DNA of 64,000 nt, taken from positions 665,501 through 729,500 of the forward strand of contig JASJOG010000056.1 of the NCBI GenBank assembly GCA_030142905.1, read 5' to 3'. The position numbers and the translations under genes are program-made. Of this stretch, positions 43,861 to 54,500 are shown piece by piece (positions within the stretch are counted from its first letter, which is position 1; each line of letters opens with the position of its first letter). Source of the DNA: Heliopora coerulea. Lineage: Eukaryota > Cnidaria > Anthozoa > Scleralcyonacea > Helioporidae. The notes beneath the pieces are model-generated. The model worked only from the letters and a program-made list of their open reading frames with translations. It did not search any database and was not told the DNA's origin.

Positions 43861-46800
43861 TACCTCAGGAAGTAATTGGTGGGATACGGCAACGTCTTAT
43901 TATTTTGACTCAGTCGTCATATCAGAGAGGAAGTCAAGGCATCTAAATTTAAGCTTTTGTTTTCCCCAGTTAAGATACTATTGTACATGAGAAGCAATTC
44001 AGCAGACATTTCAAAAAAACTCAGATGGCCATTTGCTTTACCTCATCGTGGCCTTGTACGTATGGTTTGCGAATTGTATGAAATGGAAATTTGGTTGCGT
44101 ATTGTGTAGATAGTTTAAACCACTTTGTTTGTGTACTTTGAACCACCCTTTTCCGTTTGGGCTAACAATTCCAATTTGGCTGAATTGCAGCTCAAAAGAA
44201 CTGCATTCCTATCTCTGAGACGTTAAAACAACATCTCCTAGTCTCACCAACCGACGGGCAACCTGTTCATAAGCGGATCCAGGAATTCGCGAAGGTGGGC
44301 GCAGTTCATCACAAACCCAATGCCCTGCTAACGGGTAATGGGGATATTTTAGACGGGCTTTGTCTTTCTAGGTAACAGTCTCAAAAAAACATTTTGCTCT
44401 CATTGTACAATGCTAATTCCATGAGTATAATTCACGCCAACGCGAATTTTTACGCCAAATTTCTAAGTTCAATTTTCTTTGGTAAGCTATGAAAGTTACT
44501 GAATACAAAATAGCTTCTTTAATCTTTAGTCGCTATGACCACTACGTATAAAGGGGTGGCCGGCAGACTCTGCGGACCCATCTAGATCCGCCACCACCGT
44601 TCACCGTTCGATCGCCAATTTGCCACAGTAACATTGTTCCCAAGAACGACAAGAAGCATACCACTGGGAACGAGAACGCTGAAAGGGCAAAGGGAAGATA
44701 CGAATTCTACTACAGACAATTTTTGCGCGATTACTCCTGTTACACGGGCGGGAAAGAGCAGTGTATTGTTGCAAACCGCGAAAGCAATCGCTTCGAGTAG
44801 TTTAAGGTCAACTCCTGTACGTATTCTATTTGACACCGGAAGTCAACGGTCCTACATCGAGAATTCTCCTCAAAGGCAATTAAAGTTGGAGCCAATAAAA
44901 AGGGAAACGTTACGCATAAACATTTTTGGCGAAAGCAAGCGCAAACGGCAAAATTATGAAGTGTTCAAGTTAACGATCGAAAACAAGGATGGAGGCGAAA
45001 ACGTCGAGATCACAGCAATTAATTTTCCGACTATTTGCTCAGCACTTGGTTCCAAGATCAACGTCGAAGATTATTCGTATCTTAGAAGTTTAGAACTTGC
45101 GGATTTTGACACTTGCGATGCTGACAACGATGACATCGACGAACGAAACGATACAAATTCATGATAAAATATCAGGCGTTGCTGTGTTGTTATACTTACT
45201 ATAACTATGTGCTCAGGAAACTTCGTTCTAATTTCTTTTACAAATTCTACGAAGTGCTCAGAGTATCCATTGGCAACATCAAGACAAACTGCGCGAATTT
45301 CTGGAATATCACTCAGAATGGCAGTTAGTTTCTCCACATCTTTAGCTACCATTCCGCAACTTGCAATGATATACTACAAGAAATATAAGAAACTCTCGTT
45401 TACTGCTGTTCTTTCGGAGCGCTGCTCTGAACGTTGCTCGGTGGTGGTTCTATCAGCGGCGTAGATTATGGGTGGGTGTAGGGGTGTGTGACACCCTCCA
45501 AAGTTTGCAAAAAAAGAGAAAATTTTTGGGGAAAAAAGAGTAATTCGGGGAAAATTTGGTAAGGTAAAGTAGGTCAAAATCCCATTTGGTGACTAGTTTA
45601 TATTTATGTATTGGGATTGAGGAAGCAACGGTACACCATACATGGCCTGAATGGGGGTCAAATTAAATTGATACAATGTTTGAAAGTATACAGTGTTTGG
45701 GCAAATTAAGCTGGACACCCTTTCAATTAAAATGGGTTAACTACGCCCCTGGTTCCATGATGGGAGGGATACAGATAAAATTGACCCAACTTGCTTTGGG
45801 CGTGGTCTTCAAGAGTTGCCGAAATCTGAGCAACAGATGCCCATGGACAACCCTCAACTACAAAACCATACATCAAGCAACATTTGGACTTGGTTCAATA
45901 AGTTATAATGATGCTGTCATAATGATCTCATAGTTCAAGATTGTGTATGACAGAATGATCTGTGTGAGATGCAAAATGAAAAAAAAAAAGTGAGGAAATA
46001 GTCTGTTTCTTTTTGGAAACATAAAAGTAGCATATTGTATAATGACACTTAAATGCTCCACTCACTTATATGTTCCCCAGTAATAAACCCACTTGTTTGT
46101 CAACTGAAAATATCTTCCATATCCACCACTATTCACCTCCACTTCAGTGAATAATTGTTAATTATAAGCACTCCAGATTTGAGCCCACATACTTCTCTTT
46201 CCTGAATGTATATTAAGCTATTACTTAAGCAACAACTACCTAGTTTGTCCATTATGCCTTACACATGCACAAGTATGAAGGATGCATGGTGTATTTTAGT
46301 GTGCAGTATTGCACACTTTGTGAAGTATTGATTGAGAGTTGCACGGCATTCAAATTCTAAGATTTTTCAGAAATTTAGAGGATTGAAGATGTGATCATTA
46401 GTTTTCTCAGTGGGCAGGGGATTGAGCAGCTGTTTGACAGGTACTTATGCTCGCCTGGACATTGAACAGTTGTCTATCAAAAATAACTGTGTCAACTTTA
46501 TAGGCTGTTTCAGATTAGTACTGGTAATACAAAACAGTTTGGAAAACTTTGTTATTCCAGTATCAAATGTTTTCTTATGATTTTCAACCACAGACATGTA
46601 ACAATATATGCTTTAGACTTGCCCCCCACCAGAAATGTCAGGTGGCAATGCCAATATACACATAGCTGGTAACCATGACACCCAGCTTTATGTGTTTGCT
46701 TTAAGTTTTCTTAAAATGGGGTCTGCTCCAAGACAAGTGTTGTTTAAGGAGTTTGAAAAACTCAGATGTTTTGTTTTCTTCACACTGTACAAGAAACCAT

Positions 46801-49800
46801 GCTATAAGCAATTAATAATATTCCTGAAAAAAAGCAATACAGTACCCAAAACAATTGTACAGGGTCAGAAAAGGTTATTCAGGGCATATTAGTGTCACCC
46901 TAATTTTGTAATGTGATACCTTGAAATTGCACTGCTCTCAGCCAGTCAGAATAGATTTATGAGACGTAGGCTGAAAAATAAATTACTGCTGTTCTGTGAA
47001 AGCTTGCTTAGTGTGAAGCATGCAGTGGCATCCCTACTATCATTATAGCTACCTGTAAGTGATGCATGTGACTCTCCTAGTTTGACCATGTTGTTGATAA
47101 TTTTAAGGTTATGAGATGCTGGTAACTGAAGTTACTGGATGAACATTGGGTTGGTGGTGCATAGGACACACAGGATGTCCAATTTGACCATGGGAGGTAA
47201 TCGAGTTCTTACCGGTATGACATCACTGTTTTTGGCAGCAAATTCTTTCCATTCCTCAACACTGTAGTGCTTGTGAACAGCAGTGAGGAGCTTGTGCTTC
47301 AAAAAAGTTAATGAAATCAAATTAATGATAATTTAACCCTTTTCAGATTTTTGAATGCTTCCAAAGAATACCTTAGCAATTTCTTTGGCCATCTTAAAAG
47401 TTCCAGTGGTGTCCATATTTGAAACAATGATGGGAATGACATCGTCAGGGAAGTTTTTCTTGGAATAGCGATGAACCACTTTCCACGACAGATCAACCTA
47501 ATTTTGAAAAGCATGTAATTAGGAAAAATTCAACTGGACATGAACATTTTGGGCTCCAGGTTCACCTGTACAGGAGATTGGCAGATTATGAACCACATTG
47601 ACACAACTTCGTTAAACTCATAGACCTGAAATGGGGTCATACATGACCCCACATTTGTTCTTCCAGTTTTCAGCCATACCTGTTGCAAATCAGCAAGTCA
47701 ACCAACCAAGCTCAACTTCAGACTTGTTGGTAATAACATTGTTTAAAAAATTATCAAACAAACAAGCAAAAGGAGCCCCCATCTTTGCTCCTACCCCCTC
47801 CTCCTCCCTGTGAAGAACTACATGTAATAAACTTGAAAGTTTACAATGTAAATTTGGTAGGCAGGAGAAAAACTAACCTGACTTAGATGGTGGATTAGAA
47901 ATGCCTATTGACTGGTGAAGTTTTAATAAGTGAAGACAAGGAGATGTTATGAATATTATCAATTGCAAACATTAGCTAACTTGGTGCTATGACTAATGAT
48001 AAGAAGTTTGAAACAGTGTTATATCAGTCATAACTCCAAAAGTGTGCATGGATGGTACTAATGTACAACATTCATGATGTCAACTCATGATTTAGACATA
48101 TTGAGGCTACCACTCAGACAACACATATCCCCATCAATATGATATTATTATTACTATATATATTTCTAATCTTTGCTCTCCACCAGTTATGGTAGTTAAA
48201 ATTGGTCAGAGCATCTATCTAACTGTAATCAGATGGCTGTGTTTGATCCTCATTATAGCTCTGTCCAGAACATTTTCAGCAAATACCAGCAGGGCAAACA
48301 ATCATGTATTGTATGCAAAAACTTGTGAATGTCATTGATATACAATACATATTGTACATATCAGGCTGTCCAATATTGTAATAACAGAATGTGTATTACC
48401 ACCATATCACTGAAACCCTAGATTACAATAACAACATTTTTTGTTACCCAAAATACATTCCCCAGGGTACTGTTGTTACTTGAGTTTTATTTGTCATACT
48501 TTTTATTTGTCAGGATTTATCCTATTTAAGTGACATCTAGAACCTAGTCTCCCAACAGCCAACATGTCCAAAATTAATGATAGCCTACATTAGTTGGAGT
48601 TGTTTAAGAATTTCACTAGAAACAATGCCTGTATATTGTTCTGTAAATTTGGAAATTATCAATTGTTGGCTTTTTGCTGTGTACATTAACCATATTACAG
48701 TTTGTAGTTGAGTTAAATGAACTGAATTTGCAAGGAAATTGAAACCAATATTGTGAGAAAGTTCAGCACTAATTTGTAATTCAGGTAGTGAGATTGGATA
48801 GCCCACAATCTAAACACTATAATGCCTGGTTGCCCAGGTAGCCTGTTTGACAGTGACCTTAAAGGGGGCCTAGAACAAAAGGTGACTGGGTCCCTAAAAA
48901 TAGAAAGGGCAAAATGGCACATGCAAGGTGCATGTAAGGGCCCATAATCCTTCTTTGCTACAAGGACTGTACCACACAATTCCTGTATCTCTCTCAAAGT
49001 AGCTATGGACCACAAACAGCAATCAAACCTGTGCCCTTCTGATGGCCAGTGAGATGCTTTAACCATTAAGCTATGAAATTCTAATGAGAAATTAATGTTA
49101 TAAACGTGTGCTTTTGCCACAGGTGCTGCATTAACAGTTGCCTTGATTTACAAATGATTCGGAATCAACTTTGATTAAAATTCAATTCAGAATTGTCATA
49201 TCGAGGCTACAGAATGGGCAACATGTATATATATCAGTCAAACAAGCATACATAAAGTTAATTGACAAGTAAGAGAAAATCATAAATTTTTCTTTCAAAA
49301 GGATCATGTTTTTAACCAAAGGACTAAGAGTTACTCCAGTCTTTAAAACTAATTGTTTCAGTATCCATAAAATTCATTGTAGATGTACTATAAGATGGCC
49401 ATTTATACTGTAAACTGACAGCTTTATTTTAAAGTGCTTAAGGAATTAAACAATTAATTATCAACACTCTTGATCCTTAAATAGTGGGCATTGAGAAATC
49501 AAATGTTTTCTCATGATCAGCCCATTCACATGATATGAGCATTTGAAGTTTTTGGTTAATGATGTCTCTAGTTTGATGGGCTAGACCAATTAAATGTTAA
49601 ATCTCTGATATTTAAGGAAGTATTATCCTCAAGAAGGAGATAAATTCAGGCAACTAAACTTGTACTTGAGTGCTTGACTGATTGGCCAAATTCATGTAGT
49701 TCCAATGACAATATACATGGGCCCAAGCAAAGTATAAATGAATACCTATCATATTTTTGAATGAGATGGATAACTCAGGCAGGTACTGTAGTTTCTTGCT

Positions 49801-50590
49801 TAAAGAATCTTGCACCAAGTTCATGGCCAAGAAAAACTCAGGAACAGTTGTTCAGGGGTCGTCAAAAAAAAATTTTGTGAAATAAGAATAAAGGGATCTT
49901 GAATCATGAGTGGTCCTATGGTAACTATATGAAGGTATGCGGCAGGGTCAAGCAATCATACCAACTTTGACACTTTGTCACCTTATAAAAGATATTTTCT
50001 GAAATATCTAAGAATTAACATTTCATTGATCTAGTCAACCTAACCAATTTTTTTGTTTGAATCACTTTAAATAGAGAAAAGAGGGGCGTCTCCAACCTCC
50101 CCTCTGCAGATCCAATGTTTGCGCGCAAAATGTATTTTTTGTATGTAAGTGGCAACCTATATGGTCCGAAAAGTTTAATGCCTGCAATAACTATACTGAC
50201 TTTGCTACTTTACTATTTGTACATGTATAAATGTACACGTACAATCAACCCAATTCACAGCTGTGTGACTGACTCCGCAGTATGGCTAATCATGGCTGTG
50301 ACAGGCAAAATGAACAATGGCAATGTACATTGTCTGCAAGTTCAATCGTTCAAACTCACTGTACTATTTCGTTATGAAACCTCTTGAGCGCTCTGGGTTG
50401 ACCGAACCGAAACCATTGAGAATAAGTGGCAGGTTTTGGATGATAGGGACCGGCTAGTCAAGTTACAAGATATGGAAATCAGCACACTACATGTTGTACT
50501 TACATCAGCTCTGCTGCGAATTGTGCTGCGCTTCGGTCGAATGAGGACATCCTTGAAATCTAGCTTTATGTTGTTGTCAATGTGAGGCAT
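37047..50590 (-). CDS. GMPR: GMP reductase, complete (10 exons joined)
   Basis: NADPH-dependent GMP reductase, converting GMP to IMP with release of ammonia (purine salvage, cytosolic). Exons in transcript order: 50590-50504, 47497-47372, 47296-47213, 45373-45200, 43395-43314, 42227-42121, 41548-41506, 41284-41228, 37438-37336, 37230-37047. All phases match and give 348 residues, the size of human GMPR/GMPR2. Motifs in order: [13 protein letters not shown] at the N-terminus, [62 protein letters not shown] with the catalytic cysteine (about Cys188, human Cys186), [50 protein letters not shown] and [11 protein letters not shown]. It lacks the CBS pair of IMP dehydrogenase, confirming the subtype. 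It shares a 154 bp head-to-head intergenic promoter with the CDYL-like gene and is convergent with the ataxin-1-like gene. Nothing suggests inactivation. Confidence 0.96.
37336..37438 (-). CDS. GMPR: GMP reductase exon 9
   Basis: Encodes [20 protein letters not shown] to HAGGIAEY, donor AG|GTACGT splitting an Arg codon. Confidence 0.95.
37537..38122. mobile_element. MITE with GTTTCCATATAATCGC ends
   Basis: Left end GTTTCCATATAATCGCCCGCAATCCCTATTGATCGC and right end GCGATAAATAGCGATTGTGAGCGATTATATGGAAAC are inverted copies. CGATCGCT words recur inside. About 585 bp, non-coding; superfamily not assigned. Confidence 0.75.
38760..39000. repeat. Dispersed repeat, inverted relative to 27895-28135
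   Basis: Reverse complement of the ataxin-1-like intron copy, including CGTTTATCGTGTTTCATCAGGGGACTCCAAACACTCG at 38961-38997. Confidence 0.7.
39738..39788 (-). repeat. Short degenerate telomere-like tract
   Basis: CTAACCCTAACCTTAACCCCAACCCCAACCC, that is, degenerate TTAGGG repeats read on the minus strand. TTAGGG is the animal telomere unit. About eight imperfect units. Confidence 0.5.
41228..41284 (-). CDS. GMPR: GMP reductase exon 8 (57 bp)
   Basis: Encodes (G)[18 protein letters not shown](G), phase 1 on both sides. Confidence 0.92.
41506..41548 (-). CDS. GMPR: GMP reductase exon 7 (43 bp)
   Basis: Encodes [14 protein letters not shown] plus one base. Too short to appear as an open frame but flanked by good splice sites. 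Confidence 0.92.
41742..41972. mobile_element. Foldback element (TTCCG/CTTGAA family)
   Basis: Arms GCAAGAAACAAACTCCGAAAAACAACATCTTGAAGACTTAAG and CTTAAGTCTTCAAGATGTTGTTTTACGGATTTTGTTTCTTGC pair around a short loop (GACAAATG...CATTCGTC). In GMP reductase intron 6; shares its motif with 1501-1718, 17690-17835 and 42960-43090. Confidence 0.7.
42121..42227 (-). CDS. GMPR: GMP reductase exon 6 (catalytic cysteine)
   Basis: Completes Gly and reads [20 protein letters not shown] to GHVIS. The Cys of SVCTTR forms the covalent purine intermediate in this family. Confidence 0.95.
42960..43090 (-). mobile_element. TTCCG/CTTGAA family copy with hammerhead-like motif
   Basis: AAACAAATTCCGAAAAGGAGAGTCATCTTGAAAACTCAAGATTC, then on the minus strand (43052-43080) CTGATGATGA, a CTTT-GAGAT-AAAG hairpin, CCGAAAT and GTCAC. 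The first box and the GAAA box are intact and a GTC triplet follows. In GMP reductase intron 5. Confidence 0.55.
43314..43395 (-). CDS. GMPR: GMP reductase exon 5
   Basis: [20 protein letters not shown] then VKVGIGP, leaving in phase 1 (donor GTAGGA). Confidence 0.95.
43828..43857. repeat. (TA)n microsatellite
   Basis: About 15 TA units in GMP reductase intron 4. Confidence 0.85.
44570..45164 (+). mobile_element. BEL/Pao LTR-retrotransposon fragment (aspartic protease region)
   Basis: An open frame at 44634-45164 contains [12 protein letters not shown], then [14 protein letters not shown] with the retropepsin DTGS active site, [20 protein letters not shown], and a VFKLTI stretch. LLQTA...[11 protein letters not shown] followed by FG is the protease signature of BEL/Pao elements. 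No reverse transcriptase or LTRs were found. It lies antisense inside GMP reductase intron 4 and its frame ends just before exon 4. Confidence 0.8.
45200..45373 (-). CDS. GMPR: GMP reductase exon 4
   Basis: 58 codons, [16 protein letters not shown] to KFPEHIVI. Carries the [15 protein letters not shown] barrel strand. The acceptor is TTGTAG. Confidence 0.93.
45374..47212. other. GMP reductase intron 3
   Basis: 1.8 kb without exons. Holds the MITE-like copy 45455-45755, an ATTCACC/GGTGAAT repeat at 46126-46160 and nothing else recognised. Confidence 0.65.
45455..45755 (+). mobile_element. MITE-like repeat, copy 2 (inverted relative to 213-523)
   Basis: GGCGTAGATTATGGGTGGG at one end and GGGTTAACTACGCCCCTGG at the other. 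It matches 213-523 in reverse complement through GGTACACCATACATGGCC and CAGTGTTTGGGCAAATTAAGCTGGACACCC. Confidence 0.75.
47213..47296 (-). CDS. GMPR: GMP reductase exon 3
   Basis: 28 codons, [20 protein letters not shown]..., separated from exon 2 by only 75 bases. Confidence 0.93.
47372..47497 (-). CDS. GMPR: GMP reductase exon 2
   Basis: 42 codons, [14 protein letters not shown] to FKMAKEIAK, phase 0 at both ends. Includes the SNMDT motif. Confidence 0.95.
47622..47805. repeat. Dispersed repeat, copy 2
   Basis: GACCTGAAATGGGGTCATACATGACCCC...GCAAAAGGAGCCCCCATCTTTGCTCC, direct match to 33118-33330 but without the A-rich expansion. Confidence 0.65.
48900..49080 (-). repeat. tRNA-derived SINE remnant
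   Basis: Minus strand: CATAGCTTAATGGTTAAAGCATCTCACTGGCCATCAGAAGG and CAGGTTTGATTGC, a decayed form of the tRNA-like module at 58637-58712. The antisense frame at 48713-49120 is its shadow. Confidence 0.6.
50504..50590 (-). CDS. GMPR: GMP reductase exon 1
   Basis: 29 codons from the start ([20 protein letters not shown]), donor GAT|GTAAGT. Confidence 0.95.
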
Positions 50591-50744
50591 GTTGGAAAAC
50601 TCTTTAGCAGAATATCTCGTGCAGGATGTGACAGTGATTGTAATCAGAGGGAATGTTTGAGAATTCGAAAAAGAAACCTGTCACGTGGCCGATGAATTTG
50701 GCGCGTAATTTTTCGAACCAGCAGTAGCCGCCTGGAAATGGGTA
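50591..50744. promoter_or_regulatory. Head-to-head promoter of GMP reductase and the CDYL-like gene
   Basis: Only 154 bp separate the two start codons on opposite strands, so both 5' UTRs and a shared core promoter must fit here or overlap. It contains a palindromic E-box CACGTG (50682-50687) and TTTGGCGCG (50697-50705), a full match to the E2F consensus TTTSGCGCS. No TATA box is apparent. Factor binding is inferred from motif only. Confidence 0.6.
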
Positions 50745-50765
50745 ATGGCTGATGATACTTATGAG
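50745..50765 (+). CDS. CDYL-like: CDYL-like exon 1 (21 bp)
   Basis: ATG GCT GAT GAT ACT TAT GAG then GTAAGC: MADDTYE. It supplies the first cage tyrosine. The intron sits at the same codon boundary (TYE|V, phase 0) as in the tail-anchored chromodomain gene. Confidence 0.88.
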
Positions 50766-51495
50766 GTAAGCAAATGTACGTATAGGATGTTTCATGGCGT
50801 TTACTGTCTGATTTCTTGGCAATTTAATGGTGTTTGTGCATAACAGGTCGATCAGATAATTGGAAGACGCATTACTAGCAAGGGTAAGGAGGATTATCTC
50901 GTTCGTTGGCAAAGTTACTCGCCCCTGCTGAGCACATGGGAACCGATTAACAACTTCAACGACTGTCACCGAGCTATTAACGAATTTTTTGAGAAGCATT
51001 GGCCGATTCCAGGTAAAATCTCTGAGTTCACCTTGATTTATTACATTTTATCCCATTTATCAACGCTACTTAGAGCTGAAAGCCCCATCACGTTTGATCG
51101 AGATTAATTATATAATCAAGATAGTCTTAATTGTAGGTTTCTTAATGACGTTAATGTCGATAAAGTATTTTTGTAGTAAAACTCAACTCTCTATGATTTG
51201 CTCCGGTTTGAATATGCATGTGCTTTTGTCATAGAGCTAAAATCTATCAGTTTATAGTTCACTGTGTTTTCCCAAATGAAATCACAGCTTTGTGTTTAAG
51301 TCAAAGCGATGCAAGGTGCCAACTTGCACCCGGAAGTGTTTTCTTGCTTCGGCCCATATTTTGTTTCTAAGAAAATTAGGGATAAATGTTGCGCTTGTGA
51401 ATTAGTAATTAGCCTAATATACCGACCGACGCTTCGTTACGTTCCATTTCGTTTGGACAGACTGTTGTTAGCAAACTGTACCACCAAATCAACAA

Positions 51496-51542
<47 letters not shown>

Positions 51543-54500
51543 TGTAATAATGTGCATATCGTGTCTTTTGTCCAAATTGTCGTCCTATTTGATGATTTAA
51601 AATGGATACAAGATCACCTCAATTATGAATACCTCAATTATGCTTGTACCATGGGCCTTATGGGGGGTTAACAGTGTTCTAGTGACCTTAGTGCAATTAA
51701 TTTTTCTATGCTGGTATATCTCAATTCTTGATAAAGGTTCCATTACATGGTGCAATTTTTTCACAAAACTAAAGTTGTGAAAAAATTCACCATAATTGCA
51801 AAAAAGGGGTGTTACATGCTATAATATCATGAAACTTGTCAAAATTTGTTGCTATCACAGCTAAAAACCAAGCTTAACTGTTTTCCAGTGAATCTGAGCA
51901 CTTTTTAATAATATCTACATCAGAGTGCATATTTTAAGTAGCCAATCTATGTTAGAATTCCATATCATAGTCTCTTAAGTTCAGCTTTGTTCAGGTCAGG
52001 ATGCCTGATATAGTATACATGTACATCTTGTGTGTTGCTTCATTAATTGAATTCCATCTGTGAGATGCTATAAGCTTTTTACATGTCTATAAACTCTTTT
52101 AAGGGACAAAAGCCACAGCTGTTGTGCATGTTGCAGTAAAGCCTAATACAGCAAGAGAAAAACAAGAGTTGTTAACATTACAAGCTCTACCTGCAGTAAA
52201 GGGAAAAAAGCTTTTTAGGGGTTTGCGAAAAGATCTTAGGGAAGAAATTCTTCGACGTCAGTCGGACACACAATCTTCTGTTGAAAACGAGGTTATAAGT
52301 GAGGTAAAATCACCACTGGCACTTGATAGCAGCCTTGGCCAAAGTAACATGAGATTTAATGGAGAGTCAGCAACAAAGGATGTAAGCCTGAAAACCAGGA
52401 AGGCAGGAGTGAAAAGAAAAAAAGATGACCTTGAGACACCAATTGAAAGTCCACAACAGTCAGCCAAGATATCAAAAAGAATTTACCCCAGGTACCTGAG
52501 TTCGTTCAAAGAGAAACATAAGCAACCAAAAAAATCACCACATTCAAAAGCAAAAGACTTTAAAAGAACATGTCAAAAAGCTGAACATCTTGTTAATGGC
52601 ATTTCTTCTCCCAGAGAAAATAAGTCTATGGTAAACTATTCCAAGAAGAAAGTTATTCACCCCCCTAATCGGTTAACACGTCAAACATTACCAAACTGCC
52701 CAGCTGTACTGGAAGAAGAGCTAATAGTGACCAAGGAGAGTGGATGTATGCACATCAAATTGTGCAATGAGGCCAAGAAAAATGTCATCAACTTGCAGGT
52801 AAGATTTTGAGTGCCAAGAGTGCTGTACATGACAATCATAATCATCTGAAACCAAAATATTGAAAACCTGGTTCCATGCACAAATTACATTTAAAATGTT
52901 GAAAATGTAATTAGTCTTCATGATTGTAAAGATAGAATTTGTTGGGACAAATCCAGAATAATTTTCAGGGCTTTTTATCCCAGATTGGTTACATGCACTA
53001 CCCATTTTCATCTGTGAATTTAACTGGTACCAGCATTGTGGATTTCATGAGATGTCAAGGAAACTCCATGCAAAAAATTCTTGTTTATTATGGGTATTTT
53101 TCTGTGTAACTTTATATTTAGCTCATATTTCAAACATTTGAGTGATTTGACAGATGATATGCAATGTGTATTCCACCTTGAATCTGCAAGCATGTACTCT
53201 GGTGAATTGTCTTCAGGGGATTGGGAATAAGTGCTGCTTCCCCCAGTACCTCAATTGAGTTGCTATAATACCTCAAATGTTTTAATAGCAGCAGGATGGG
53301 ACCTAACGGCATGGGAACTGTATTTGGCAAATCAACCCAAAGGAAAATGCTGTGGCTAGTGGGGTTGGGGAGAGAATTCAGGCAATTAGACTTCCAACTT
53401 CCATCTTAGAGGTTCTTTGGTAAGTGCGTTTTTCTGATGTGCCGAGAGTAGTTTTTGAGGAGCGGCAGATTCTGTTTAAGTTTCTATCATGGGTCATTAC
53501 TTATTACATACTTCCATTTCAGTAAGTTTACTACATTTACTATTCCTTTCCTGAAAATTTTCTGAAGTTCTGGATTGTTTTGACATTACACAGCTTCTAG
53601 ATTATTTTTGGACACTGGGGAAATTACTGGAACAACCATGGTTGCATCTGTTCCTCCGCCCACAAATAGTCTTTGAAAAACTGACTTGTGCGTGTCTTAT
53701 CCAAATTGCACTCAAAACCATGCTTGCCTAACCAATCGTAAGAGCTCCATTTGATCTTTTGCGGCGTATTTTCACGATTTCTGCTCTGTCTTTGCTTCTC
53801 AGATGTGTGAAAAGATTATTAGCGCACTGCATAGTGCAGGAAGTGATGACATATCTCTTGTTGTGATCGTCGGCTCGGGCAGTTCGTTCTGTTACGGGTG
53901 GGACCTTGATCAGTTCAAAGATATCTACCAGACTGAACGGAAAGAGGTTTTACAAAAATACAGGTAAGTTTCCAGAAGACATGGGATATCAATTTCTCTT
54001 AGGGCGTGCACCAAGCCATTTCGGACACTCCATCAAGTGACGTTAAACGAAGCCACTGTCCATAATATAAAAGTTACACATTGGTGAGCCAACGAAATAC
54101 ATCACCTTTTAAAAAGCATGCCGAGCACTGAAATGAACACTTTAGGAAGAAAAAGGTTCTGTAGTTTATTCAGTGGCGTAGCTACGCTGGGGCACGCTGG
54201 GACAGGTGCTGTAGCAACTTAGGTTTGTGCCCTAGCAATCATTATCCTGGATGAAGTCTAGTGAAGCCAAGATATCCTACAAAATATAACTAATAATGTA
54301 TAGCTCGTGTGAGATATAAATACGTAAAGTATAAAAAAGGGGTAGAGTGTAACTCTTGGCAGTTTTTGGAGGTTGAAACTGGTCACCTTTGCTCTTCCGA
54401 TCCAGTCTACGCGCGACAGCTCATCACAAAAGGCTCTGATGCAGATGGTATGCCACCCAAAAGAAGCCATGAACCGGGGCGGCCAACGCTTTTGTAATGC

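Larger units (their letters stand above)
47498..50503. other. GMP reductase intron 1
   Basis: 3 kb without exons. Holds repeat copy 47622-47805, a SINE remnant (48900-49080) and a segment at 48454-48505 shared with 38140-38195 (TTTTTTGTTACCCAAAA...GAGTTTTATTTGTCA). Confidence 0.65.

Noticed and set aside
44582..44836. Minus-strand open frame near GMPR exon 4
   Set aside because: Antisense to the BEL/Pao protease frame and not in phase with any GMP reductase exon.
52258..53011. Minus-strand open frames over CDYL-like exon 3
   Set aside because: Shadows of a real coding exon on the other strand.
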